A stretch of DNA of 51,707 nt. Source: JAWWPG01 sp037719575 (GTDB taxonomy: Bacteria > Actinomycetota > Actinomycetes > Propionibacteriales > Nocardioidaceae). The DNA lies in contig JBBJMF010000007.1 of assembly GCA_037719575.1 (NCBI GenBank), positions 1 to 51,707 of the forward strand, in the 5' to 3' direction. Below the pieces are notes generated by a model. The model did no database searches, was not told where the DNA came from, and saw only the letters and a list, made by a program, of their open reading frames with translations. Below, one piece after another: positions 24,978 to 35,393 of the stretch. Numbering within the stretch: position 1 is the stretch's first letter; every line of letters begins with the position of its first letter. A program made the position numbers and the translations under genes.

Positions 24978-25639
24978 CTGCCTCCGTGGTTCGAACGGCG
25001 GTACGCGCGGCGGTGCCCCGAGGCGATCGGCATCGCTTCTGGGGACGCGCCGCCGACTTCGGCTATACGATCACGTCGCTCGGATGCATGGCTCAACGCC
25101 ACTCTAAGGCAAGGGGCGGCTGTGGACGCGCTCGAGCGCTGGTACTGGCGAAGCATTTCCCTGCAAAGCTACACCCAGGGTGCTAATACCCAGGTACTAA
25201 CTGATATCGATCAATTTGGCGTAGTCGCTAGCTCACCTCTATCTGCTTTAGCGACCCTGCGCTCTAGCCTCCGTGACCCGTTGCGTCGCAATAGGATACT
25301 GCGGCTCGGCGTTCGCGGCTTAGCGCTTAGGGAGGGGCTGCGGATCCGTTCACCGGTGCAACGATAGTCGGCCCGGTACAAGAGATTTCTCTCCCACGCC
25401 TGCTGTCGCGGCGCATAGGTATCGACGCTGAGGGCCCAGTTCTCGACCTAATCATCTGCTCAGCTGAATCGATCGAACTGTTCCACCAGGCGATCCGCGT
25501 CTCAGATCCAGCTACGGCCATCCACCCGGCTGCGCTATCGAGCCAGGGGTTCCCTGCTCGCGAGGGTCTGCCAGATCCGGACAATCGTAATCGTGCTCGC
25601 GACGCGAAGATCACGAGCTGGATCGAGTCGCGGATATGA
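24978..25639 (+). pseudogene. Truncated and frameshifted gene, weakly DUF262/GmrSD-like
   Basis: After a TAG at 24975 the frame reads LPPWFERRYARRCPEAIGIA, then SRRSDAWLNATLRQGA, DALERWYWRSISLQSYTQG and ANTQVLTDID, very protein-like and resembling the RWYW...YSxGxNT segment of DUF262/GmrSD restriction proteins. Near 25331-25345 a one-base deletion moves to another frame, GAADPFTGATIVGPVQEISL and onward, ending in TGA at 25637-25639. The N-terminus is missing. The stop overlaps the next gene's ATG by 4 bases, so the two were once an operon. Identity is tentative. Confidence 0.45.
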
Positions 25640-26257
25640 AGCCTCGCTGGGTTGTCATTGGCGTGATCGGTGTCGACCTGGCCGACAGGCAGCGGACCCG
25701 CAGGCCATTCGTGATGCCGTCCGTGAATTCGGTAGGGAGAAGCTCAGCTCTCTCGGGCGACTTGGGATAAGGGGCATTTCAACATAACCCTCTCCATCGA
25801 CGTCTCGCTGCACAACGCGACCGACGAGCCCGCGCTCAACATGGTCTTGGGTGCAAGCCTCTCATTCGCTGCGTCGGTGGCCGACGTTTCGCTTCGTGCG
25901 ACGGTCAGTACTCCGGATCTGCCACTTAGCGCACATGATTCCGCGACGGCGAGTGTGCAGGTCGTCGAGGCGGGCCCTGATGCTCAACGCGTTCTCGTGG
26001 CTCTAATGAGGGGCGAACGGCTCAGGCTACCGATTAATGTGGGATACAATAGCTTGGATGGGACTAAGTGGTCCTCGCAGGTAACTTACCAGATAGTCTG
26101 TGAGCGAACTGTTGACCGAGACCTGTTGGAGAAGATCCTCGACGAGGCGAACGGAGAGGCTATCGAAGGCACTGGCGCCGCTGTCGCCGGTAGTGGTGGT
26201 GCTGTTCTCTTGAAGTGCGTCGCCATTCCGGGAACTTGGACACAGAGCGAAGCGTAA
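25636..26257 (+). pseudogene. Hypothetical beta-rich protein, probably broken by two indels
   Basis: ATG 25636 overlaps the previous stop (ATGA) and starts MKPRWVVIGVIGVDL. The sense then moves to a second frame (ADPQAIRDAVREFGREKLSS) and a third (WDKGHFNITLSIDVSLHN), continuing openly to 26257. Each step equals a one-base deletion, near 25685 and 25760. If the gene is really shorter, ATG 25841 gives 138 residues beginning MVLGASLSFAASVADVS. The long final frame has alternating hydrophobic residues suggesting beta strands. No family recognised. Confidence 0.45.
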
Positions 26258-26451
26258 CTATTGGACGCAGGTCTCGCGATGCAAAAGCGCCTTGGATGTG
26301 CATTGCATTACCTCATGCGGATGACCCCGACCCATCCAGGGATGCCTGGCTTCGCGCGCGTCCAAGTAGCACGACCAACGTGAACTCCTCGTCCACTCGC
26401 AGTCCAGAGCCAAGAGGTGCGAAACCCGTAGGACAGGCGGGACGCCTTAGG

Positions 26452-26535
26452 TGCGCGAGGGGGGAGTTGAACCCCCACACCCTTTCGGGCACACGGACCT
26501 GAACCGTGCGCGTCTGCCTATTCCGCCACTCGCGC
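26452..26535 (-). tRNA. tRNA-Leu (CAG)
   Basis: The acceptor stem GCGCGAG pairs with CTCGCGC; the anticodon loop TTCAGGT gives CAG; a long variable arm (GTGCCCGAAAGGGTGT) fits a class II tRNA. The T loop is GGGGGTTCAACTCCCCC. CCA is not encoded. Its 3' end faces the defence island, the usual orientation for islands integrated at tRNA genes, although I found no duplicated 3' end. Confidence 0.93.
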
Positions 26536-26653
26536 GTGGACCCCAGCCAGCCCTCGCGGCCCGGCAGGAAGCCGTACGAGGCTAGCACCGCCAACGACGC
26601 CGCCCCACGAGCCGCCAGACCCACCCTGACCTGCGGCGGAGCCTTCGACCGCG

Positions 26654-26672
26654 CACGATCGTTACGATCGTG
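26654..26672. repeat. Perfect inverted repeat before fhaA
   Basis: CACGATCG-TTA-CGATCGTG, 8-base arms with a 3-base spacer, about 140 bases before the fhaA start and about 120 bases upstream of the tRNA-Leu. Could be an operator for either promoter or a small hairpin. Confidence 0.5.
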
Positions 26673-26811
26673 GGGCACCACGGGCTGGACCTACGCGTCT
26701 GAAGCGACGTACCAACAGCTGGCACTACCCGATCGCCACCCGGCCACCACCACGACCGGACAACGACGACGCCCGGCCGATGCGGCGTGACGCACGAGGA
26801 GAGGAGGTGCC

Positions 26812-27525
26812 GTGGGCATCCTGGACCGCTTCGAGAAGAAGCTGGAGGGCGTGGTCAACGGCGCCTTCGCCAAGGCGTTCCGCGCCAACGTCGAGCCGGT
26901 GGAGATCGCCAGCCACCTCGAGCGCGAGCTGGACCAGAGCGCCGCCATCGTCACCCGGGGGCGCACGGTCGTCCCGAACGACTTCCACGTCGAGCTCAGC
27001 GAGCACGACTACGACCGCCTGGTCGGCCTCAACGTCAGCCTGGCCGGCGAGTTCGCCGACGTCGTACGCAAGCACGCCGAGCACCAGCGCTACTCCTTCA
27101 CCGGCCCCGTACGGGTCGAGCTCGAGCGCCACGACGACCTGGCCACCGGCGTGTTCCGGCTGCGCGGCGAGGTCCAGGCGAACGTCACGACCTACTCCGG
27201 GCACGAGGCGCCGCCCAAGGCCGTCGCGCAGGCTGCGGCGTTTCTCGAGGTCAACGGCACGCGGCACCCGATCAACGCCCCGGGCCTCTTGATCGGGCGC
27301 GGCCAGGACTGCGACCTGCGCATCGAGGACCCGGGCGTGAGCCGGCGCCACGCGGAGGTCCGGGTCAACTTCGTCACCGGCGTCCCCGAGCTGACCGTCG
27401 TCGACCTCGGCTCCACGAACGGGATCAAGGTCGGCGGGCACCGGGTCGACAGCGCGGTGGTCGGGCCGGGCTCGCGCATCACGATCGGCAACACCACCAT
27501 GACCGTCGTCTTCGGGGACCGGTGA
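26812..27525 (+). CDS. fhaA: FhaA: DUF3662 and FHA-domain protein
   Basis: 237 residues from GTG 26812, with GAGGAGG just before it. Residues 1-125 form the DUF3662 domain (MGILDRFEKKLEGVVNGAF). The FHA domain at about 155-237 has the phosphothreonine-binding residues: LLIGRGQDC, SRRHAEV, STNGIK. In mycobacteria FhaA binds the phosphorylated pseudokinase domain of MviN and slows lipid II export, under PknB control. First gene of the fhaA-fhaB-pstP-rodA-pbpA-pknB cluster; fhaB follows after 7 bases. The tRNA-Leu upstream is the usual neighbour in actinobacteria. Confidence 0.93.
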   Translation: MGILDRFEKKLEGVVNGAFAKAFRANVEPVEIASHLERELDQSAAIVTRGRTVVPNDFHVELSEHDYDRLVGLNVSLAGEFADVVRKHAEHQRYSFTGPVRVELERHDDLATGVFRLRGEVQANVTTYSGHEAPPKAVAQAAAFLEVNGTRHPINAPGLLIGRGQDCDLRIEDPGVSRRHAEVRVNFVTGVPELTVVDLGSTNGIKVGGHRVDSAVVGPGSRITIGNTTMTVVFGDR

Positions 27526-27532
27526 CGAGCGC

Positions 27533-28039
27533 GTGTCAGAGCTCACGCTCAAGCTGATCCAGCTCGGCTTCCTGGCCGTGCTGTGGGTGTTCGTCCTGGT
27601 CGCCGTCTCGGTCATGCGCTCTGACCTGTTCGGGGTCAAGCAGCGCCGGGCCGCGGCCGCCGCCGTCCCGCGGCCGGCCCGCCAGTCCAACCAGCCCCGG
27701 CCGCCCAAGCCGATCAAGCCAGCCCGACCGAGCAAGCCCGGTCGCGGCACCCCGCACGCCCTCGCCGTCCTCGAGGGCCCGCTGGCCGGCCAGACGATCC
27801 CCCTGGGCGGCGAGCCGCTCGTCGTCGGCCGCGCACCGGACAACGCGGTCGTGCTGCAGGACGACTACGTCTCGAGCCGCCACGCGCGCTTCTTCGCCCA
27901 GGACGGCCGCTGGTACGTCGAGGACCTCGGCTCCACCAACGGCACCCAGGTGGGTGGCAACCGGATCACCAACCAGGTGCCCCTGCACGTCGGCACGACC
28001 GTACGGCTCGGCAAGACGCTCCTCGAAGTGAGGAAGTGA
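27533..28039 (+). CDS. fhaB: FhaB (FipA-like): membrane-anchored FHA-domain protein
   Basis: 168 residues from GTG 27533. One N-terminal transmembrane segment (residues about 8-25, LGFLAVLWVFVLVAVSVM), a proline/lysine-rich linker, then an FHA domain: PLVVGRAPDNAVVL, SSRHARFF, STNGTQ. FHA domains bind phosphothreonine; in mycobacteria FipA links PknB signalling to FtsZ and FtsQ. Lies between fhaA and pstP, six bases before the latter. Confidence 0.93.
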   Translation: MSELTLKLIQLGFLAVLWVFVLVAVSVMRSDLFGVKQRRAAAAAVPRPARQSNQPRPPKPIKPARPSKPGRGTPHALAVLEGPLAGQTIPLGGEPLVVGRAPDNAVVLQDDYVSSRHARFFAQDGRWYVEDLGSTNGTQVGGNRITNQVPLHVGTTVRLGKTLLEVRK

Positions 28040-28045
28040 GCCGGT

Positions 28046-29566
28046 ATGCCCCTGACACTGCGCTTCACCGCGCGCTCCCACGTAGGACAGGTGCGCGAGG
28101 GCAACGAGGACTCCGGGTACGCCGGCGCCCGCCTGCTCGTCATCGCCGACGGCATGGGCGGGCACGCGGCCGGTGAGGTCGCCAGCGCCGCGGCGATCAG
28201 CGCGCTCGTCGAGCTCGACGCCGCCGACGTCGCCGACCCCCGTGCGGCCTTGGCCGAGGCGCTCGTGGAAGCCGACCGGCGCCTGCGGATCCTGGTCGAG
28301 GACGACTCGGCCCGAGAGGGCATGGGGACGACTCTCACGGCCCTGTTCTGGGACGGCAAGGCGTTCACCCTCGCCCACGTCGGCGACTCCCGGGCGTACT
28401 TCCTCCGCGACGGCCAGCTGGGCCAGATCACCCATGACCACACGTTCGTGCAGACGCTGGTCGACGAGGGTCGGATCTCCGCCGACGAGGCCGAGACGCA
28501 CCCGCAGCGCTCGCTGATCCTGCGCACGCTCGACGGCCGTGGCCGGGGCGAGCCGGACCTCGACGTGATCGAGGCGTACGACGGTGATCGTTTCCTGGTC
28601 TGCAGCGACGGCCTCTCCGGCTTCGTGTCGGTCGAGGACATGACCGCCGCGACCGGTCTCGCCGACCTCGACACCGCCGCGGACCGGCTGATCGAGCTCG
28701 CGCTCGACGCGGGCGCTCCCGACAACGTCACGCTCGTCCTCGCCCAGGTCTACGACAGCGACGACACCGGCGTGCTCCCGCCGCTGGCGGCCGACGGCCA
28801 GCCGGACCTCACCGGCATGCTGGTCGGTGCGGCGGCCGAGCCGGACGCGCCCTGGTCGGCGGCGGCCAGCAAGATCACCCCCGAGCAGCCCGACCGCCGT
28901 CTCCTGGACCCGGAGGAGGATTCGGCCGAGAACGAGGCCGAGGTCGCCCGTTATGCGCCGCAGGCGCCGTCCCGGTTCCGCTGGGCCCGCCAGGCGGGGC
29001 TCCTGCTGGTCGCGGTCGCGGTGCTTGCCGGGCTGGCCTTCGCCGGGCAGCAGTGGACCCGCACGCAGTACTACGTGGGCGTCGAGGGCGACCAGGTCGC
29101 GATCTACCAGGGCATCAACCAGCGTGTGCTCGGCGTGAAGTTCTCCGAGGTGCACGAAGTCCTCGACGTGCCGGTCTCGACCCTGCCCACGTTCGACCAG
29201 ACCGAGATCGCCAAAGCGATCTCCGCCGACAGCCTCGACGACGCGCGCAGCATCGCCAACCGACTCGGCGAGCGGGCGGCTGCCTGCGAGCGGTTCCGCG
29301 GCGACTCGGCCGGGTTGGACCCCACCCCCACCGAGGCTCCGGCGGCGAGCCCGGACTCCACGGTCGCCACGAGCCCGTCACCGGATCCGAGCGGCGGCAC
29401 CTCCGGGCCTGGCACGCCGGCCACCACCCAGCCCACCGACCAACCCACCTCGGCGCCGACCAGCAGGGGCCAGACGTCGAGCCCGGACCCCGGCCCGAGC
29501 GAGTCCGGTGAACCCAGCTTCGACGACCCCGTGACCCGCGAGGAGTGCGGGGTGAACGGCTCGTGA
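28046..29566 (+). CDS. pstP: PstP: PP2C-family Ser/Thr protein phosphatase
   Basis: 506 residues. Catalytic domain about 1-235 with all metal-binding motifs: VREGNEDSG, VIADGMGGHA, GDSRAYFLRDG, SDGLSGFV, DNVTLVL. An acidic juxtamembrane linker leads to one transmembrane helix (about 312-335) and an outer domain ending in a Ser/Thr/Pro-rich tail that is longer than in mycobacterial PstP. It reverses PknB phosphorylation of wall and division proteins. Its stop overlaps the rodA GTG (GTGA). Confidence 0.94.
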   Translation: MPLTLRFTARSHVGQVREGNEDSGYAGARLLVIADGMGGHAAGEVASAAAISALVELDAADVADPRAALAEALVEADRRLRILVEDDSAREGMGTTLTALFWDGKAFTLAHVGDSRAYFLRDGQLGQITHDHTFVQTLVDEGRISADEAETHPQRSLILRTLDGRGRGEPDLDVIEAYDGDRFLVCSDGLSGFVSVEDMTAATGLADLDTAADRLIELALDAGAPDNVTLVLAQVYDSDDTGVLPPLAADGQPDLTGMLVGAAAEPDAPWSAAASKITPEQPDRRLLDPEEDSAENEAEVARYAPQAPSRFRWARQAGLLLVAVAVLAGLAFAGQQWTRTQYYVGVEGDQVAIYQGINQRVLGVKFSEVHEVLDVPVSTLPTFDQTEIAKAISADSLDDARSIANRLGERAAACERFRGDSAGLDPTPTEAPAASPDSTVATSPSPDPSGGTSGPGTPATTQPTDQPTSAPTSRGQTSSPDPGPSESGEPSFDDPVTREECGVNGS

Positions 29567-30987
29567 CCGCGACCGTCGAGACCGGGCGCACCGGCGGGTC
29601 GCCGAGCGCGAGTGGCGCCGGGCCGCAGGAGCGCCGACGCCGCACCACCGAGCTCGTCCTGATCGTGCTCGCGGTCGCCATCGCGATGGCCGCGTACGCG
29701 ATGGTCCACATCGCGCGCGACGGCGCACTGCCCGCGTCGCTCCCCCGGTACGCCGGTGGTCTGCTGCTGCTCGCTCTGGTGGCGCACGTCGCGATCCGTC
29801 GCTTCGCGCCGTACGCGGACCCGGTGATCCTGCCCGCGGTCGTCCTCTTGAACGGGCTGGGTCTGGTCCTCATCCACCGGCTCGACCTCGGCGCCGCGGA
29901 CAACGCGATCACCCGGGGCAACTCGATCCCGAGCCCGGACGCGCCGCTCCAGCTCACCTGGACCGCGGTCGGCGTCGCGCTGTTCGTCCTCGTCCTGCTG
30001 GTGATCCGCGACCACCGGCTGCTCCAGCGCGCCACGTTCATCATCGGCACCATCGGGATCTTGTTCCTGCTGCTGCCGCTCCTCCCCGGGCTGGGCCAGG
30101 AGATCAACGGGTCCCGGCTCTGGATCCGGGCGGCCGGTCTGACCTTTCAGCCCGGCGAGATCGCGAAGCTCGCGCTGATCATCTTCTTCGCCGGCTACCT
30201 CGTCGTGCACCGGGACGCGCTCGCCCTCGCAGGCAAGCGGTTCGCCGGGCTCGACCTGCCGCGCGCCCGCGACCTGGGGCCGATCCTGCTGGCCTGGGCG
30301 GCCAGCCTCGGGGTGCTCGTGTTCCAGCGCGACCTCGGCAGCTCGCTGCTCTTCTTCGGGGTGTTCGTGGTCCTGCTCTACGTCGCGACCGAGCGGGCGT
30401 CCTGGCTGCTGTACGGCTTCGTGCTCTTCTTCGGCGGCGCCTACTTCGCGTACACGCAGTTCGGTCACGTCCAGAACCGGGTCGAGCTCTGGCTCAACCC
30501 GTTCCCGGCCGACCCCGAGCAGATCAGCGAGTCCCTGTACGGCCTGGCCGCCGGTGGGATCCTCGGCACCGGCCTCACCGAGGGCTACCCCGAGCGGGTG
30601 CCGTTCGCCAGCACCGACTTCATCATCGCCACGCTCGGGGAGGAGCTCGGCCTGACCGGGCTGATGGCGGTGCTCGTCCTCTACGCGGTGATCGTCGAGC
30701 GCGGGCTGCGCACGGCGCTGCTGGTCCGGGACGGCTTCGGCAAGCTGCTCGCCACCGGTCTTTCGGTCGCCCTGGCGCTGCAGCTGTTCGTGGTGGTCGG
30801 TGGGGTCACCGACCTCATCCCCCTGACCGGGCTGACCACGCCGTTCCTCTCGTACGGCGGGTCGTCGCTGATCGCGAACTGGATCCTGGTCGCCCTGCTC
30901 CTGCGGGTGAGCCATGCCGCGCGCCGGCCAGCCCCCCCGGTCGCGCCGGCCGGCCCCGAAGAGATGACTCAGGTCGTGCGGCTGTGA
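29563..30987 (+). CDS. rodA: RodA/FtsW-family peptidoglycan glycosyltransferase
   Basis: 474 residues from GTG 29563, chosen because it overlaps the pstP stop. Multi-pass SEDS protein with at least ten hydrophobic segments. Typical motifs: QPGEIAKLALIIFFA, VFQRDLGSSLLFF with the catalytic Asp, and LPLTGLTTPFLSYGGSS-like ending (ending LTTPFLSYGGSSLI). SEDS proteins polymerise lipid II; the pbpA gene directly downstream, also overlapping by 4 bases, encodes its transpeptidase partner. Confidence 0.94.
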   Translation: MTATVETGRTGGSPSASGAGPQERRRRTTELVLIVLAVAIAMAAYAMVHIARDGALPASLPRYAGGLLLLALVAHVAIRRFAPYADPVILPAVVLLNGLGLVLIHRLDLGAADNAITRGNSIPSPDAPLQLTWTAVGVALFVLVLLVIRDHRLLQRATFIIGTIGILFLLLPLLPGLGQEINGSRLWIRAAGLTFQPGEIAKLALIIFFAGYLVVHRDALALAGKRFAGLDLPRARDLGPILLAWAASLGVLVFQRDLGSSLLFFGVFVVLLYVATERASWLLYGFVLFFGGAYFAYTQFGHVQNRVELWLNPFPADPEQISESLYGLAAGGILGTGLTEGYPERVPFASTDFIIATLGEELGLTGLMAVLVLYAVIVERGLRTALLVRDGFGKLLATGLSVALALQLFVVVGGVTDLIPLTGLTTPFLSYGGSSLIANWILVALLLRVSHAARRPAPPVAPAGPEEMTQVVRL

Positions 30988-32438
30988 ACAAACCTCTGCG
31001 GCGCGTGGCACTGGCGTGCCTGTTGCTGTTCGGCATCCTGCTGCTCAACGCGAACGTGCAGCAGTTCGTGCTGGCCGAGGAACGGCGTAGCGACCCGAAC
31101 AACCGGCGGGTGCTGCTCGACGAGTACTCCCGCGAGCGCGGGCCGATCCTGGTCGGCACCCAGCAGATCGCGTTCTCGACGAAGACCGACGACGAGCTGG
31201 AGTACCTGCGGGAGTACGCCGCCGGGCCGATCTACGCACCGATCACCGGCTACTACTCCTTCATCTTCGGCGCCGAGGGGATCGAGCGGTCCGAGCGCGA
31301 GGTGCTCGCCGGCACCGACGACCGGCTCTTCGTCCGGCAGATCGCCGACCTCCTGACCGGTGAGGACCAGGGTGGCGGCAGCGTGCTGCTCACCCTCAAC
31401 CCGGCCGCGCAGCAGGCGGCGTGGGACGGGTTGCAGGGCCAGAAGGGCGCCGTCGTCGCGCTCAACCCGCAGACCGGCGCGATCCTCGCCATGACGTCCA
31501 CCCCGTCGTACGACCCGGCCGCGCTCGCCACCCACGACGGGGACCTGCTGCAGACCAACTGGGACCTGCTCAACGCCGACCCGGAGAAGCCGCTGCTCAA
31601 CCGGGCCCTGCGCGAGACCTACCCCCCGGGCTCCACCTTCAAGATCATCACTGCCGCAGCAGCGCTGTCCAGCGGCAACTACGACCCCGACGAGCCCGAC
31701 ATCCCGGCCCCCGACGTGCTGGACCTGCCCCTCACCGACGCCGTTCTGCCGAACCAGGGCGGGGCGTCGTGCTCCGCCGACGAGCAGATCACCCTGCGCG
31801 ACGCGCTGCGGATCTCCTGCAACACGGCGTTCGGCCAGCTCGGCATGGACCTCGGCGCGGAGGCTCTGCTGGCGCAGGCAGAACGGTTCGGCTTCAACTC
31901 GACGTTCGAGGTGCCGATGACCTCCGCCGAGAGCGTCTTCCCGACCGGCATCAACGAGCCGCAGACCGCGCAGTCCGCGATCGGCCAGTTCGACGTCCGG
32001 GCCACCCCGCTGCAGATGGCGATGATGATCGGTGCGATCGCCAACGAGGGCGTGGTGATGGCTCCGTACCTCGTCCAGGAGGTGCGAGCACCGGACCTCA
32101 AGCCGATCGACACCGCCCAGCCGGAGGAGCTCTCCGAGGCGGTCAGCCCCGACGTCGCCGCCGCGCTCGTGTCCATGCTCGTCACCGTCGTCGACGAGGG
32201 CACCGGCGAGAACGCCCAGATCGACGGGATCTCGGTCGGCGGCAAGACCGGGACCGCGCAGACGGCGCCGGACCGCCCGCCGTACGCGTGGTTCGTCTCG
32301 TTCGCGCCGGCGGACAACCCGACCGTCGCGGTCGCCGTCCTGATCGAGGAGGCCAACGTCGCACCGGACGACATCAGCGGTGGCCGGCTGGCCGCGCCGA
32401 TCGCCAAGGCCGTCATGGAAGCGGTGATCGGCCGGTGA
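30984..32438 (+). CDS. pbpA: PbpA: class B penicillin-binding protein
   Basis: 484 residues from GTG 30984, overlapping the rodA stop. An N-terminal membrane anchor (ALACLLLFGILLLNANV) precedes the transpeptidase domain with the three active-site motifs: SxxK in PGSTFKIIT, SxN in SCNTAFG, and KTG in GGKTGTAQ. Crosslinks the glycan made by RodA. Length agrees with mycobacterial PbpA. A 100-base gap without gene follows before pknB. Confidence 0.94.
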   Translation: MNKPLRRVALACLLLFGILLLNANVQQFVLAEERRSDPNNRRVLLDEYSRERGPILVGTQQIAFSTKTDDELEYLREYAAGPIYAPITGYYSFIFGAEGIERSEREVLAGTDDRLFVRQIADLLTGEDQGGGSVLLTLNPAAQQAAWDGLQGQKGAVVALNPQTGAILAMTSTPSYDPAALATHDGDLLQTNWDLLNADPEKPLLNRALRETYPPGSTFKIITAAAALSSGNYDPDEPDIPAPDVLDLPLTDAVLPNQGGASCSADEQITLRDALRISCNTAFGQLGMDLGAEALLAQAERFGFNSTFEVPMTSAESVFPTGINEPQTAQSAIGQFDVRATPLQMAMMIGAIANEGVVMAPYLVQEVRAPDLKPIDTAQPEELSEAVSPDVAAALVSMLVTVVDEGTGENAQIDGISVGGKTGTAQTAPDRPPYAWFVSFAPADNPTVAVAVLIEEANVAPDDISGGRLAAPIAKAVMEAVIGR

Positions 32439-32538
32439 CCGGAACGAGACCCGCCGACGCACATCGTGGCCGCGGCTCGCGGGCACTGGACGTCCGCGCA
32501 GCCACACCGTTGCCAGCACAGAGAGCGAGGACGCGGCG

Positions 32539-34555
<2,017 letters not shown>

Positions 34556-34581
<26 letters not shown>

Positions 34582-35182
34582 TCTGGGCGGCGCGGGCTGG
34601 CGCGTCCGCGTCGCCGCAGCTGACCAGCCAGTTCGCCAGCAGGTGGTGCCCGCCCTCGGTGAGCACCGACTCAGGGTGGAACTGCACGCCCTCCACCGGG
34701 AGGTCGCGGTGGCGCAGCGCCATGATCACCCCGGAGGCCGTACGGGCGGTGACCTCGAGCTCGTCGGGCACGGTCGCCGGATCGACGGCGAGCGAGTGGT
34801 AGCGGGTCGCGGTGAACGGCTCGGGCAACCCGTTGAGCACGCCGGCGCCGGTGTGGTGCACCTCGCTGGTCTTGCCGTGCAACAGCTCAGGCGCCCGGTC
34901 GACCGAACCGCCGTACGCGACCGCGATCGCCTGGTGGCCCAGGCACACGCCGAGCAGCGGTGTGCGACCGGCGCAATGCTGCACCATCTCCACACACACA
35001 CCGGCCTTTTCCGGCGTGCCCGGCCCGGGTGAGAGCAGGACGCCGTCGTACGCGTCCGCGTCGCGCGCGTCGACCTCGTCGTTGCGCCGGACGTCGACCT
35101 CGGCGCCGAGCTGGGCGAGGTACTGCACGAGGTTGAACACGAAGCTGTCGTAGTTGTCGACGACGAGCACGCGCGCGGTCAC
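34556..35182 (-). CDS. pabA: Glutamine amidotransferase subunit of aminodeoxychorismate/anthranilate synthase
   Basis: 208 residues from GTG 35182. Class I glutamine amidotransferase triad: nucleophile in LLGVCLGHQAIA (Cys about 79), His and Glu in VQFHPESVLT. N-terminal VLVVDNYDSFVFNLVQYL and the SPGPGTPEKAG motif are those of TrpG/PabA. It supplies ammonia from glutamine to a chorismate enzyme. The partner synthase gene is not nearby; PabA (folate) or TrpG (tryptophan) cannot be separated by sequence, and this locus next to pknB is usually called pabA/trpG in actinobacteria. Confidence 0.9.
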
Positions 35183-35228
35183 CGGCCCATCATCCCCGAC
35201 CCCAATGATCCGTGGTCATTGGGAACGG

Positions 35229-35387
35229 CTACTCCTCGACGGTGACCTCGAGGAAGGGGAGCGCCTGCTCGGCCCAGGGGAACACGAACTGCACGAGCGC
35301 CCCGACGACGATCACCAGCAGCGCGAGCGTGAGCAGCGTCTTGACCGGCCAGGGACCGGGGAGGGCGCGCCAGATCCAGGGGTACAC
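35229..35387 (-). CDS. Small conserved membrane protein
   Basis: 52 residues from GTG 35387 to TAG 35229. Composition: VYPWIWRALPGPWPVKT, one transmembrane helix (TLLTLALLVIVVGALVQFVF) and a short acidic end (LEVTVEE). Six bases after the sortase stop, so co-transcribed with it. The aromatic/proline-rich N-terminus and the location next to sortase and pabA are found across actinobacteria. Function unknown. Confidence 0.75.
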   Translation of the reverse strand: MYPWIWRALPGPWPVKTLLTLALLVIVVGALVQFVFPWAEQALPFLEVTVEE

Positions 35388-35393
35388 CGGGGG

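Noticed and set aside
24467..25186. 239-residue plus-strand frame after the methyltransferase
   Set aside because: Starts inside the methyltransferase in another frame and has no protein-like pattern; a different frame carries the recognisable remnant.
12487..26535. Prophage, insertion sequence or CRISPR array in the island
   Set aside because: No integrase, transposase, phage structural gene, Cas gene or regularly spaced repeat was seen.
29104..31011. Long minus-strand frame over pstP and rodA
   Set aside because: Composition is Gln/Arg/Glu-rich shadow; the opposite strand has overlapping, well-known genes.
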